Below the pieces are notes generated by a model. The model searched no databases. It saw nothing but the letters and a program-made list of their open reading frames with translations, and had not been told where the DNA came from. A stretch of 64,000 nucleotides of DNA from Phymorhynchus buccinoides (lineage: Eukaryota > Mollusca > Gastropoda > Neogastropoda > Raphitomidae): assembly GCA_017654935.2 (NCBI GenBank), contig CM065700.1, positions 50,881,927 through 50,945,926 of the forward strand. The letters run 5' to 3'. Shown here in pieces: positions 33,222 to 45,442 of the stretch. The position numbers were made by a program, and so were the translations under genes. The first letter of the stretch is position 1. Every line of letters starts with the position of its first letter.

Positions 33222-34385
33222 ACACAGTCTTCCCTAAACAGGCACACACATTACTCTTCTGACCGATTCCTAAAGTGTGACTGACCCTAAACACAGGCAC
33301 ACACATTACTCCTCTGACCGATTCCTAAAGTGGGACTGACCCTAAACACAGGCACACACATTACTCCTCTGACCGATTCCTAAAGTGGGACTGACCCTAA
33401 ACACAGGCACACACATTACTCCTCTGACCGATTCCTAAAGTGGGACTGACCCTAAACACAGGCACACACATTACTCCTCTGACCGATTCCTAAAGTGGGA
33501 CTGACCCTAAACACAGGCACACACATTACTCCTCTGACCGATTCCTAAAGTGGGACTGACCCTAAACACAGGCACACACATTACTCCTCTGACCGATTCC
33601 TAAAGTGGGACTGACCCTAAACACAGGCACACACATTACTCCTCTGACCGATTCCTAAAGTGGGACTGACCCTAAACACAGGCACACACATTACTCCTCT
33701 GACCGATTCCTAAAGTGGGACTGACCCTAAACACAGGCACACACATTACTCCTCTGACCGATTCCTAAAGTGGGACTGACCCTAAACACAGGCACATACA
33801 TTACTCCTCTGACCGATTCCTAAAGTGGGACTGACCCTAAACACAGGCACACACATTACTCCTCTGACCGATTCCTAAAGTGGGACTGACCCTAAACACA
33901 GGCACACACATTACTCCTCTGACCGATTCCTAAAGTGGGACTGACCCTAAACACAGGCACACACATTACTCCTCTGACCGATTCCTAAAGTGAGACTGAC
34001 CCTAAACACAGGCACACACATTACTCCTCTGACCGATTCCTAAAGTGGGACTGACCCTAAACACAGGCACACACATTACTCCTCTGACCGATTCCTAAAG
34101 TGGGACTGACCCTAAACACAGGCACACACATTACTCCTCTGACCGATTCCTAAAGTGGGACTGACCCTAAACACAGGCACATACATTACTCCTCTGACCG
34201 ATTCCTAAAGTGGGACTGACCCTAAACACAGGCACACACATTACTCCTCTGACCGATTCCTAAAGTGGGACTGACCCTAAACACAGGCACACACATTACT
34301 CCTCTGACCGATTCCTAAAGTGGGACTGACCCTAAACACAGGCACACACATTACTCCTCTGACCGATTCCTAAAGTGGGACTGAA
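33222..34385. repeat. 55-bp minisatellite, about 21 copies
   Basis: Near-identical units ctgaccgattcctaaagtgg followed by gactgaccctaaacacaggc. Rare variants: cacatacat at two places, tgagactg once. Lies in a 4E-T intron. Confidence 0.97.
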
Positions 34386-34798
34386 CATACGGCCAACAGA
34401 TCAAACAATCATGGCAGAACAATTCTCAGACAAATCTTCATGTTGACACACACACACAAGCACATGTAAAATCATGCATGCATGTGCATGTTCATGCACA
34501 CACACATACACACACTGTACCTTGAGATCAGTAACCCCCCCATCCCTGACAGACAGACAGACATTTGCACAACCATCCAGCCAGCCAGTATCTCCTATTC
34601 AGTGTTTTTATAGACAAATAGAAGTGGCAGAGGTAAACTCATTGTTGTGGATTTTTATTTGTTTGTTGATCACTGACAGTTTCCTGTCATATGAACACAG
34701 ATCATGATGTGCCATGCTGCAGTTATGCGCCTAAAATATAGGCCCAGAATGTCCATCTTCAGCCGGAGAAAATCTTTGAAAGAGTTTCTAGAACAAAG

Positions 34799-35625
34799 GC
34801 TGGCGAATGGACCAGTAAGGCAGAAAGATAGTAGATGACAGAAAGCAAAGGGAAAAGGCAGGAGAATGGACCGGTAAGGCAGAAAGACAGTAGATGACAG
34901 TAAGCAAAGGGAAAAGGCAGGAGAATGGACCAGTAAGGCAGAAAGACAGTAGATGACAGATAGCAAAGGGAAAAGGCAGGAGAATGGACCAGTAAGGCAG
35001 AAAGATAGCAGATGACAGTAAGCAAAGGGAAAAGGCAGGAGAATGGACCAGTAAGGCAGAAAGACAGTAGATGACAGATAGCAAAGGGAAAAGGCAGGAG
35101 AATGGACCAGTAAGGCAGAAAGATAGCAGATGACAGTAAGCAAAGGGAAAAGGCAGGAGAATGGACCAGTAAGGCAGAAAGACAGTAGATGACAGTAAGC
35201 AAAGGGAAAAGGCAGGAGAATGGACCAGTAAGGCAGAAAGACAGTAGATGACAGTAAGCAAAGGGAAAAGGCAGGAGAATGGACCAGTGAGGCAGAAAGA
35301 CAGTAGATGACAGATAGCAAAGGGAAAAGGCAGGAGAATGGACCAGTAAGGCAGAAAGATAGTAGATGACAGTAAGCAAAGGGAAAAGGCAGGAGAATGG
35401 ACCAGTAAGGCAGAAAGACAGTAGATGACAGATAGCAAAGGGAAAAGGCAGGAGAATGGACCAGTAAGGCAGAAAGATAGTAGATGACAGTAAGCAAAGG
35501 GAAAAGGCAGGAGAATGGACCAGTAAGGCAGAAAGACAGTAGATGACAGATAGCAAAGGGAAAAGGCAGGAGAATGGACCAGTAAGGCAGAAAGACAGTA
35601 GATGACAGTAAGCAAAGGGAAATGG
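34799..35625. repeat. 59-bp minisatellite, 14 copies, two alternating types
   Basis: Units agtaaggcagaaagacagta followed by gatgacagtaagcaaaggga and aaaggcaggagaatggacc. The subtypes gacagtaagc and gacagatagc alternate in several places, suggesting a 118-bp higher-order unit. Since 59 is not a multiple of three, all three minus frames stay open and cycle through the same peptides; no gene is implied. Confidence 0.96.
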
Positions 35626-35752
35626 CGAAGCCAAAAAGAATGACAAATCAAAGTTACAAGCACACAACTTCTAGAAGATGAAAGAACTATTAGTACAAGA
35701 CACACACACACATCCGGTATCCCCATGAGGGAAAGTCATCATGGATGATCCC

Positions 35753-36055
35753 TCACCCAGACAGACAGACAGACAGACAGACAGACACACTATACCTTGT
35801 CATCGCTTGCTTCCTGGAGATGTCTCAGGTGCAGGGAGTCGTCATGGGTGCCCCCCAGACAGACAGACAGACACACACACTATACCTTGTCATCGCTTGC
35901 TTCCTGGAGATGTCTCAGGTGCAGGGAGTCGTCGTGGGTGCCCCCCAGAGAGACAGACAGACAGACAGACAGACACACTATACCTTGTCATCGCTTGCTT
36001 CCTGGAGATGTCTCAGGTGCAGGTGGTCATCGTGGGTGCCCCCCAGGTGCAGGTG
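35753..36055. repeat. Triplicated exon tail and splice donor of 4E-T
   Basis: Three copies of a ~60-bp exon tail plus donor, each separated by a (CAGA)n run. On the minus strand the exon ends, each followed by gtatagtgtg, fall at 35984 (the real one), 35886 and 35796. The coding sense of the copies is kept, with a His to Ser change (THDDSLHLRHLQEASDDK). Confidence 0.93.
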
Positions 36056-36210
36056 CTCCTCTAGCTGGGTGCTGAGGGCCGACATGTTGGAGTGGAAGGA
36101 GGGAGGGGTGTGCAGGTCGCTGGTCTCCAGCCCCATCTCCCCCCCACTGCCCAGCGCCGAGTCCTCAAACGACTCCGACCCCCCCTTCTCCCCTCCCTGC
36201 CTGCCCACCT
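35984..36210 (-). CDS. EIF4ENIF1: 4E-T exon (g)
   Basis: 227 nt from acceptor tgtcagcag|AGGTG to donor GACAAG|gtatagtg. Encodes EVGRQGGEKGGSESFEDSAL, a Gly/acidic stretch, HTPPSFHSNMSALSTQLEEH and LHLRHLQEASDDK. The first two bases complete a Glu codon split with the exon at 50150, across a 13.9-kb intron that carries two nested DIRS elements. Its last 60 bp are present in two more copies in the next intron (35796 and 35886), each with its own donor. Confidence 0.9.
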
Positions 36211-36577
36211 CTGCTGACAAACAATGAGGAAAAGATGAACTGCAGAGCAAGAAGTTGAAGTAATCACCCGAGCAATTGGAGTAGGTACAGGCTCACTCCT
36301 TTGTCTGAGAACATCGAAACTCTACTGCATAGCCACTGAATCAACCCAAAATGAGATTATGGCAAATTATTTGAGGGGGTGTGGGGTGGGGATGGATCTT
36401 TTTTTAAAAATTACAATTCACAACTACAGGTTTTACCTTGCGCTTTTCTGACAGGAAAAAACCACCATAAACACACTGTTGTCGTTTAAACTGATAGTTG
36501 CAAATTGTATCAACTATTCTAAAAAGTGTGGGTTATACTTATAGATACTTAACACAAATAACAGTGAGATGAAATAA
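36211..36577 (-). other. Intron flank left of the DIRS insertion
   Basis: Plain AT-rich intron sequence between the exon at 36210 and the left end of the DIRS element. Nothing else seen. Confidence 0.7.
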
Positions 36578-36623
36578 ATTGGTGGATTTTTATTAATCCC
36601 TACTATCTATTTAACTTAATACT

Positions 36624-36800
36624 TACCAACACCTGAAACAACTGCATTAGCATTAAGCGACCTGGAGCTATACCATAGCATATAGAAAAACGAAAGTAGG
36701 CCTCTGGCCTTGACCCCTAGCCGGATGTGGGGCGGGAGTGATCCCCCCTTACCGGTCTAGCAGTGGCTAGGCCAATGAGCGCCTACTTCCGCCATTACAA
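36624..36800. repeat. DIRS A inverted terminal repeat, left
   Basis: Complement of 49861-50037. Contains taccaacacctgaaacaact at the outer edge and gccggatgtggggcgggag inside. Confidence 0.92.
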
Positions 36801-36857
36801 AATTTTACAGGAAGCATCTTTATTAGTGTGGGAGGATACAAGGGAGGGTACCTCGTT

Positions 36858-36960
36858 TGTTTCAGGTGTTGGTAAGTATTAAGTTAAATAGATAGTAGGG
36901 ATTAATAAAAATCCACCAATCTACTTTAACCATACTGTACCAACACCTGAAACAACTGCA
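36858..36960. repeat. DIRS A internal complementary region
   Basis: 36858-36920 is the complement of the left end (36578-36643); 36918-36960 is the complement of the right end (50015-50057). The overlap is the three bases AAT/ATT. Confidence 0.9.
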
Positions 36961-37584
36961 GATTACCAAAGCGGAGGAGGGTAGATGCTTCAGTACCCCA
37001 ACCCAACGCGTGAGAGCGAGACCTGGGCGCTTTTTCCCTTAGGGGGTTTAAAAAAGTGGTAATTCCACTAGACCCCCTTCCCAAAAAGCCCCGAGTAACC
37101 CCTTTTACTCCTTTAGCCTAAATGCGGCTTTAGAAAGGGAAGGTAAAAGGCCTGCTCCAAATATTGCCCCAAAACATCATTGCAATGATATACCCACTAA
37201 AGTACCATAGGGGGAGTCGTTGGGAGCTTGCCTCCGTACTGACGGTCTAGACGGAGACGGCGGTCTGGGCAACAACTATCGTCCCGGGTGACCAAAACTT
37301 TCCTGATAGAGAAAGCGTCGCCTTCGTTCCCGGCCTCGATGTCTCGGAGGTCGAGCTGAAGGAACGTGTCGCGCGACCTCCAAAAGCTTAGAGAAGCTTA
37401 GTTCCGGAAAGGAGAAGCCTGAGGGCCCCGACCGGACAGAGAAAACGGTCCGAACCGTCGGGGCCGAGGACGGAACGAAAGATGGAGATGCGAACCAGAG
37501 GCGAGGGAACGCCGCCTAGCTGATTCTAAGCCCCGAATTCTGGTAGAAAGATCAAGGTGACCGAAGAGTACTCATCCGAGAACT

Positions 37585-38118
37585 CTATGACGCGGGCCAG
37601 GACGCTGAGAGCGTGAAGACCGCCGATCCTTCTGGCTGAACGACTGAGGGACTCGAGAAGTCCTGGCAGGAGCTTGGAGGCGGACCGCGTCCAAGAAGAG
37701 AGACACAGGGGTGACGTACAGAAAAGCCATGGCCAAGGAAATCGTAGTGATGAAGGCTGCTCTGTACCCCGAAAGGGTCCGGGCAGAGAAATTTCCAGAC
37801 CCGTGAAGAAAACGCCAAGAGTTCTACAGACTGTACCGTAGAAGGTCTTAACGGATCGTACTTCCTGTCACCACCGAAGACGAACCGAACGAAAGAGTCC
37901 TGGAAAAATCCAGGAAGGCATCTCAGGAAAGAACATGGCTGACTAAAAAAGCAGCCAGGAGATGACAAACCCCGCATGGAGTCACCTAGAGCAGCCAAGG
38001 CCGATACAAAACGGACTATGAGTGGCCGGACCGGGCCACCACACGCTGCTACGCCCTTTCGACCGGAAAAATATCGATCGAAGTGGCGAGACTGAGTCAA
38101 AAACAAATTGGCCCACAT
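37585..38118 (-). pseudogene. Broken tyrosine recombinase of DIRS A
   Basis: The frame contains DRKYDPLRPSTVQSVELL, matching the recombinase of element B (ERKFDPLRPSTVQFVEFL) in the N-terminal core-binding region. The flanking residues are frameshifted relative to B. The catalytic C-terminal part is not readable in one frame. Position next to the internal complementary region agrees with the gene order of DIRS elements. Confidence 0.65.
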
Positions 38119-38183
38119 TTGTACAAGACTTGTTCAGAATGAAGGGCAAGCAAAGGACCGACGACGGGAAGAAACAGCTAGTA

Positions 38184-39277
38184 CTAAAAGATTAAGATGA
38201 GAATCCGCAAAACAGCAGATTCAACCTCTAAACTAGCAAACTGAGAAGCCAAGGAACGAATGTGCAACTGCACTTCGTAACCAACTCTACAAGCTAAGAC
38301 CGTAGGAAGGCAAAATAAAAACTGCCTCTGAACGTAGGGACAGACCGAAACAGCAACATAGTTGCTATCGCATGACGTCAAATCAAACCAGATGACGCGG
38401 AAATGTCCCCACCGAAAAGGAAACATGTAGACAAAAGCGGAACAGTGTGCAAACGTGACGTAAACACACCTCGACTTAACCCATTTCAACAGCACTGACT
38501 CAAAATGGGGGTGGGGGGCCTGAAGGAAGGCCCCAAAACACCCAGTCGAACAACTTAAGTTGAAAACTGACGTTTAGTGATCTGACAGCTGGGCATAGAA
38601 GATCATGTTAGCCGGACAGATGAGTCCGATCGGGACGGAACCAGACCGAAAAGGATGGCTGGAACGAGTGAACGAGTCCACTGGATGAACAACTCATGGT
38701 TGTAATGAGAGGAAACGAGGGTCTGAAACAGAGCAAGTAAAAACCATGCCTGCCAGAACAGACATCATTCGAAAGAACGGCGAAGCCGGGGCCGTTCAGA
38801 AGGAAGGCAACAAGGGTACGGTTGAACCACCCTCGGTTGCAACCGTGAAAGAAGGAGCGCACGCTCCGACTTCTCTCTGCAAGGGCCTTAGTATACCTTG
38901 GCAGGAAGGAGCTCCGAAACTGACTCCATCAGACTAAGAAGTCTGAGGAGACGGAAAAGTGTGACCGACTTCGTACTGAGAGGACGGACACCAACAGAGA
39001 AAACGAGGACAGTGTCCTCCGAGGCTGAGACTGTGAATCCGACCGTGTCGAACCCATCTCCAGACAGTCTTTAAAGTGCCCCAAAAAGAGTCTCTGGCCA
39101 GAAGAATCACCAAGAGAAGCTAGAGCCACTCCAAAGGTTGGTTCAATCACGGACTCAAAGAGCCTGAAAACCGCGAGAGGTCGTTGGAGAGGTTTTGCTC
39201 AAAGTACAGCAATGAACCGAATCAACAACGTCACAAAAGCACAGCCCTTGAGGGCTTTGGACAAAGATGCTTCCAAC
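38184..39277 (-). pseudogene. Degenerate internal part of DIRS A
   Basis: Short frames only. 38929-39150 (IEPTFGVALASLGD) resembles the gag-like segment of B (DEASVGVSLALLGN). Much of the reverse transcriptase/RNase H region seems deleted or scrambled, and segments at 38184-38500 and 38500-38900 are near-copies of 41390-41740 and 41790-42060 in element B. Confidence 0.5.
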
Positions 39278-39301
39278 TGTATTACGTTGGAAGGAAAAAA
39301 C
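39278..39301. repeat. 24-bp direct repeat flanking DIRS B, left copy
   Basis: Begins tgtattacgttggaaggaaa and is identical to 46500-46523. It lies at the boundary between A sequence and the truncated left end of B. Confidence 0.85.
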
Positions 39302-39458
39302 GAAAGTGGCCCCAAGGGACTGCACCCATACCGCAGGGAGTAGCGGGAGTGACTCCCCTTACTTCCGGGTATGACGCGCACCCTTGGGGCACCGGATATG
39401 TCATTCGTGTAATTTTACAGCCCCGCATCAGGAGGGAGGCTGGGAGGGAACATTTTTT

Positions 39459-39560
39459 GTTTTGAGTGTTGGTAAGTATTAAATTAAATAGATAGTAGGA
39501 TTAATCAAAATCCACCAATCTAATTTAATCATACTATACCAACACTCAAAACAACTGCAG
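39459..39560. repeat. DIRS B internal complementary region
   Basis: Joined complements of the expected left end and the observed right end (46455-46500) of B; tttgagtgttggtaagtatt on one side and ctatacc-aacactcaaaac on the other. Confidence 0.88.
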
Positions 39561-39887
39561 ATTACCACCGTGGTGGAGGGTGATGCGTGCCAACTGACAC
39601 ACCAACAACCCCAAAAGCATACCAGTAAAAGAGGGGAAACACTCCTAAGAGAATCCCCCGAAAGATGTACAACATCCCTGAAAATATGCAAATAAATACC
39701 CCCAAACAGTCATGTCAATGATATACCAAAGAACACAGAGAAAAAACAGAGGCACAAAAAACACCGGAACTCACACTACAAGGAGACCGGGACCTGCGAA
39801 ACGACCACCTTCTAGATGGAAAAGGAGTCGTCTTCGCCCTGAGCAGAGATATCCCTCAGGTAAAAACTGAAGAAAGGTGTTCTGCGA

Positions 39888-40990
39888 CTACCAGAACGCT
39901 GAGGCCATAACCTTCACAAGAGGGACACCCTTGACTACCGCCAGGGAAGAGCTGATGGCCCGCAACTCGTGGGCGCGAATGGGGTTATCAGGTAACCTAA
40001 CCAGCGAGCGGGCATAGGCCAACTTAATGAGGTCGAGGAACCAACGGGACACAGTACCCTTAGCCACATCGCTGCAGTACTTGGGATTAAAGGAGACGAA
40101 CAGGCGACGTTTAGCCCTTCTGAAGGACTTGGTACGAGCCAGAAGAACGAAGAGCCCTAACGGGGCAGAGGAAGAAATCACGATCATCAGGACCCAGAAC
40201 GGAGCGAAGACTCGAAAAAGAGGCCAAGGGAGAGGAAACATAACCAGACTGGTTCTTGCACGGAACTCCGGGAGAAAAGAAAGGGAGACAGACGAGAAGT
40301 CCTCCTCGAACTGACATCCTTGGTGAGACCTCTCAGAGCATGCAAACCACTGAGGCGACGGGAGTGGCGAAAGAAATGAGAAAAAACTGTCTTGAGAGTC
40401 AGAAGCTTAAGAGACAACGACTCCAGGGGTTCAAATTTGACCCAGAGAAAAACCAGAACCAAAAAGATGTCCCACTGAGGACACTGGACCGTTCTGGACG
40501 GGGCTTGGAGGCGCACAGCGTCCAGGAAGTGAGAAACTGGCAAAGCCGAGAGATTCCCCGTAAACTTGGAACCTAAAGACAACGAGATCGTGCTAATCAA
40601 GACCGCCCTATAACCTGACAAGGTTTGAGAGGAAGAGTTCCTAGTTCTAAGCAAGTGAGAGAGGAACTCCACGAACTGAACCGTTGAGGGACGAAGCGGG
40701 TCAAACTTTCTCTCCTGACAAAACGCAAACCAGGTGGCCCGGCGAAGATCATACAGATCGTTTGTAGACTTACGCCGAGAGGCGGCCAACAGATCCACGG
40801 TGCGCGTGGAAAACCCCTGAGAGCGAAGGCCTAGTCGGACAGCCGCAATGCGACCAGGTTTAGCCTTGAAGGGCAAGGGTGTCCGACCCCGCTTCTTGAC
40901 TGAAGAAGAGTGGCGGGAGTGAGATTGAGCGGAAGAGGACCGTCTTGCGCCATGTCGAGGAGCTCTGGGAACCAATGGCTCGTGGGCCAC
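39888..40990 (-). pseudogene. DIRS B tyrosine recombinase (frameshifted)
   Basis: Frame 40990-40187 starts with a basic region, then FSTRTVDLLAASRRKSTNDL, ATWFAFCQERKFDPLRPST, SSQTLSGYRAVL and LSALPVSHFLDAV: the core-binding domain of DIRS recombinases. A second frame gives LCPVRALRSSGSY (40111-40317) and a third RRLFVSFNPKY, KGTVSRWFLDLI and RAHELRAISSSLA (39888-40241), which contains the H-x-x-R of the catalytic domain. Tyrosine recombinases join the circular DIRS DNA into the genome, in place of the DDE integrase of LTR elements. Two frameshifts separate the parts, so this copy is inactive. The expected downstream Tyr was not identified. Confidence 0.8.
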
Positions 40991-42203
40991 ATTGGTGTGA
41001 CGAGAATCAAGTCCGGGTGCTCCCGGAGGACTTCTTCAACACCCGGGGGATTAGTGCCATCAGAGGGGAGGAATACAACGGCATGCACTTCAGGAAGAAG
41101 TGCGAGAAGTGGTGGCGTACAGCTTAGCGGTACGGTAGCACCTAAGGCCATGGAACTCATACTGAAGAAGACAAACTCCGCATCGAGTCACCTAGAGCAG
41201 CCAAGGCCTGATACATTACGGACTATGAGTGGCCGGACCGGGCCACTACACACTGCTACGCCCTTTCGAACTGGAAAAAATCGATCGAAGGGGCGAGTCT
41301 GGGTCAGAAAACAAACTGGACAAGACTAGTTCAGAATGTCGGGCAAGCAAAGGACCGATGGCGGGATAGAGACAGCTAGTACTAGGATGAAAATCCGCAA
41401 GAGCAGCAGATTCAGCCTCTGACCTAGCAAACTGAGAAACCACGGTACGAATGTGCGACTGCACTTCGTAACCAACTCTACATGCTAAGACCGACGAAAG
41501 GGACCCCCGTTGACTGGGTGAAAAACCAGCGGAGACAATTCGATCGGTAGGGAGGTAAAATAAAAAATAAAAAACTGCCTATGAAGTAGGAACAGACAGC
41601 AACAGCAACATAGTTGCTATCGCATGACGTCAAAACGAACCAGATGACGCGGAAAAGTCCCCACCGAAAAGGAAAACATGTAGACAAAAAGCGAAACAGT
41701 GTGCAAACGTGACGATGACACACCTCGACCTAAACCATAAAAAACGGTCGGAACGAGACGCCGAAGACCAAAAAGGGGGGGGGGCCTGAAGGAAGGCAAA
41801 AATCACCCCGTCGAACAACTTTAGGTTGAAAGCTGTGCCGTTCGGTGATCTGACGGCTGAGAAGGGAAGATCATGCTAGCCGGACAGTTAAAGCCAGATC
41901 GGGACGGAACCAGTCCGAAACAGGATGACTGGAACGGCCGAACGAGTCAACAGGTTGAACAACTCATGGTTGAAACCGTGAAAGAAGGAGTGCGCACTCT
42001 GACTTCTCTCTGCAAGGGCCTATGTATACCCAGGCCAGAGGAAGGAGCTCCGAAATAGACCCCATCAGACTAAGAAAACCGAGGGGACAGCGAAGTGTGA
42101 CCGCCTTCGTTACTGAGAGGTCGGACACCACCTGTGTCCTCCGAGGCTGAGACTGTGAACAGAGTATCCAAGTGACGTCAGGATAACCGTGGAAAAAACC
42201 CAT
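40831..42203 (-). pseudogene. DIRS B RNase H / reverse transcriptase remnant
   Basis: 41160-40831 reads HPDLILVTPMWPTSHWFPEL, the sequence that ends the RNase H/methyltransferase-type polyprotein just before the recombinase in DIRS elements. 42203-41964 carries GFLSLMGSISELLPLAWVYI, resembling the stretch between reverse transcriptase and RNase H. No catalytic reverse transcriptase motif (Y/F-x-DD) was found, so most of that domain is missing. The recombinase and this frame overlap at 40831-40990. Confidence 0.55.
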
Positions 42204-42508
42204 TTCAACGGTACTGACTTGGAAACGGTAGAGAACAGAAGAACAAAAAACCCTTTAAACGGCCTAAGAGATCGCCGGCCAATTAGAGTCAGAATGGGCC
42301 GAAAACGGTCGGGAATTTTTGATAAAACCGGTTGACAGGACCGGTTGAAAAAGTCGGGAATAGAAACCCGGACTGGGATCGTTCACTCGCGCCCACGCCC
42401 TTCAAGAGAAGGTCCTCCACTTCCTCTGGAGGATCTCCAACGGACAGGATCGCCGTTTCTTGGAAGGCTCGGCCTCCTGTTGCCACGAGAAGACTGGGAA
42501 GGGGGGCC

Positions 42509-43609
42509 TCAAGGCCTTGAACTGGGGAGGAGGCCTAGAGGAGTATCCCACACTCCTAGAGCGGGACGCGAAGTACCCCGGACGAAATGGTTGGGACGGG
42601 GCTGGTTCAACAGGGCCCGATAGATAGCCTTCTGGCTATCAGCTGACTTCCTCTTTGAAGAGGACTCGAGAACTGGGGGAACCGATTCTTCCCCTAACAA
42701 GCCCGACTCCGGAAGGGGAAGAGAGCGCAAAACGCTCCTTTTCCCTGGACGAAAGAGACCTGTTCTGCGCCAGAAAGAATCCCGGGCCAAGGCACAGGTT
42801 TGAACCTTCAAACCAGCCGTGACATCAGAGAGGCTCTGTAGCACATTGCCCAAAAGGGCTAGAGAGACTCCAACGGAAGCTTCATCCACCTGATCAAAGA
42901 ACTGAAAAACCGCCGGTGAATCAGAGGCTGAATTGCCTAGAGACTCCGCCAAGGTTTGCACGAGAGAGGTGGCCATGCCACAAGCCCTGAGAGAACCAGA
43001 CAGAGATTCCTCGAGAGACTTGAACGTGACGGGAGGAACAGCAGCAGGACCCCAAGGACTCCACCTCCTCAGAAGGTTTGGAGACGGAGGGGAAGGGCAG
43101 GTATTCCGTCGGTAGGGGGACGAAAGGTCTGAATCCAGGTACCAAAAAGGAACCGAACTGAGACGAGGCCGGCTGAGAACGCCCCAGATTAGCCTCAGCA
43201 ATCTGTATCAACGAAAGGACCTTGCCGGTCCTCAACGTGAACTCCGCTTTAACCACCAAATCCTCCGGGAAGGAGGGGGCTTGGAGAGTCAAGGAGCTCT
43301 TGGCCTGCAGAAGAGAGCCAACCGCGTGATCAGTGGCGGACTCCTGATGGGAGGAACGCACAGGTACCACGTAAGGGCACGATCGAGACAAAATCTTGAG
43401 AAGATTCTGAACCGAGGACTCAGTGAGAGAGTGAGGGACCTCCGACTGAGGGTCCAGTTCCATGTCTGACTCAAAGTCGGACTGAAACTCAGAGAATTCC
43501 CTGGAGGGGTCTGGCCGTTGAAGCTTCTGATAAGGGCGGCCCAAGAGTCAAACACCACCGGAGGCCATGCCTGGCAGAGGGCTCTGCCGGTAGGGAGTGA
43601 GAGGATCAC
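42509..43609 (-). pseudogene. DIRS B gag-like ORF (frameshifted)
   Basis: Overlapping frames 43544-42921 and 43201-42509 form one product: ESDMELDPQSEVPHSL, VVKAEFTLRTGKVLSLIQIA, YLPFPSVSKPSEE, then SGSLRACGMATSLVQTLAES and QVDEASVGVSLALLGNVLQS. The order (acidic start, helical middle, basic end QPRPNHFVRGTSR) and position upstream of the polymerase remnant fit the ORF1 of DIRS elements. A single frameshift near 43050 separates the halves. Gag assignment is by position and composition. Confidence 0.6.
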
Positions 43610-43735
43610 TGAACACCGGCCGGAACCGGGAGAACGTGGCGTCCTCCGTGCGAGCGGGACATTCCCGGTTGACCCAAACCGGAGGAACGAACCGGAAATT
43701 CATCATCGGAATTTTCCGGTTCTAGGCGAACCCTT

Positions 43736-44708
43736 TCCCTAGCACATAGCTAAAACGAAAGTGGCCCCAAGGGACTGCACCCATACCGCAGGGAGTAGCG
43801 GGAGTGACTCCCCTTACTTCCGGGTATGACGCGCACCCTTGGGACACCGGATATGTCATTCTTAAATTTTCCAGCCTTTCAATCACACCTGGGCCTACCC
43901 TACTCCGCCTTTTCTGACTCTTGTCTATCTGGTGGGTTCGTTCCGTGTTTAGCTTTGTTCGATTCAGTTTCTTGGGAAGGCTGTTAGTCATCCTATCGAT
44001 ATTATTTCATTGTCATTTCTTGGTGTTCGTTTTAGTTGAAAAATTATTTCGTTCACTCTGTTGTTCGTTTTCGGGGTGGCGTCAGCCATTATGGCTTCTT
44101 GCACCCCTCGGTTTCCACTTCGGGGAAAGCAGTTTCTCTTCGGTTGTTTTTCTGTTTTCCAAGTCAGTTGACTCTTCTTCTCTCACTAGGGACCCTTTGG
44201 GCAGGTTCTCTTAATCTTCTCAAGAAGTTTTCGTCTAATCCCCTCACAAATCCTACGTCTAACGTCCAGTCACAGTCCGTTTCGGTTACACCGGCCTAAC
44301 CGGTTTCGGAGCCCATTCCAGTTTCTCTCCCTTCGGAGGTTTCTGCTCCTTCTCCTTTTCCGTTGGACTCGCAGGCTTTGTACTACGTCACTTGGACTCT
44401 CCCTTTCGCATCGACAGAATCTTCCTCCTATTTCGGTTTTAGCCAGAGAGGGTTCCGCCAGTTGTCTCTTCTAACGTGAGACTGTCACTGGCGCAGCCCT
44501 CTCTCCTTCTTCTGTTCACAGGCTTGCCTCCAGGAGGCCCTTGTCCGCTAAGGCCAGCGTCGACCTCAACAGGGATAGGCAATCCCTTTCCACCTCTGGT
44601 TTCCGTCCTGTGGGCTTGATGTTTACGGAACAGAGAGGCTCCCCTCCGGGGAGCTTGCCTAGTGACAGAGGTGACTCCTCTGTCACCAGACTGGCCAGTC
44701 TGTCAGGC
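43736..44708. repeat. Palindrome arm 1 inside DIRS B
   Basis: Reverse complement of about 45443-46415, with one small length difference (a 17-bp block near 45760 is absent from the matching place near 44400). Includes one copy of the B terminal sequence (43752-43860). The same peptide (MSIWWVRSVFSFVRFSFLG) is therefore found on opposite strands in both arms. Confidence 0.93.
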
Positions 44709-44904
44709 AATCATCCGGTGGTACCTGGGAGGTACCTCCAGGATCGGGAACGGCCTGTTCCCTTTCCTGAGTCCGGGCTCAAATCCTCCACTCAGTTCGA
44801 GGGAGAGGTTACCAGGACAGTCAAATCGGTTGGTGCGGGGCACCTTCAATACCGATAAGAGTCCATGCCCCCCTCCCGGGGGATGGCTCTCCAGTGATCC
44901 TGGC

Positions 44905-45210
44905 ACTGGCGCGGTTGGGGCCTCTTGGCAGTCCCACCGCAACCGGAAATTCGCTTCTCACGGTTGTGAGACGGTTTCCTCCGGTTCTCCCGGTGCTTAC
45001 CCGGTATTCATCCGGTTTCTCCCGGTTGTCTCCCGGTTGCTTGGCCAACGCGGACATACCGGGGGATGGCACGGTTGGAGCCTCTTGGCTTTCCCACCGC
45101 AACCGGTTATTTGCCTTTCCCGGTTGCGAGACCGTTTCCTCCGGTTCTCCCGGTGTTTACCCGGTAATCATCCGGTTGTCTCCCGGTTGCTTGGCCAACG
45201 CGGACATACC
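44905..45210. repeat. ~150-bp tandem duplication in the palindrome loop
   Basis: Two copies of a block containing cccaccgcaaccgg, ctcccggttgcttggccaac and gcggacataccgg, dense in ccggt motifs. Confidence 0.88.
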
Positions 45211-45420
45211 GGATTAATCCTACTATCTATTTAATTTAATACTTACCAACACTCAAAACAAAAAATGTTCCCTCCCAGCCTCCCTCCTGATGCGGGGCTG
45301 TAAAATTACACGAATGACATATCCGGTGTCCCAAGGGTGCGCGTCATACCCGGAAGTAAGGGGAGTCACTCCCGCTACTCCCTGCGGTATGGGTGCAGTC
45401 CCTTGGGGCCACTTTCGTTT
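45211..45420. repeat. Extra inverted copy of the DIRS B left-end region
   Basis: Complement of 39301-39510 (left terminal sequence plus part of the internal complementary region). It abuts the second palindrome arm and is the fourth copy of the B terminal sequence in the element. Confidence 0.88.
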
Positions 45421-45442
45421 TAGCTATGTGCTAGGGTAAGGT

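Noticed and set aside
34670..35726. Three overlapping minus-strand frames of about 300 codons with signal-peptide-like repeats
   Set aside because: A 59-bp repeat keeps all three frames open and cycles the same peptide; no gene structure.
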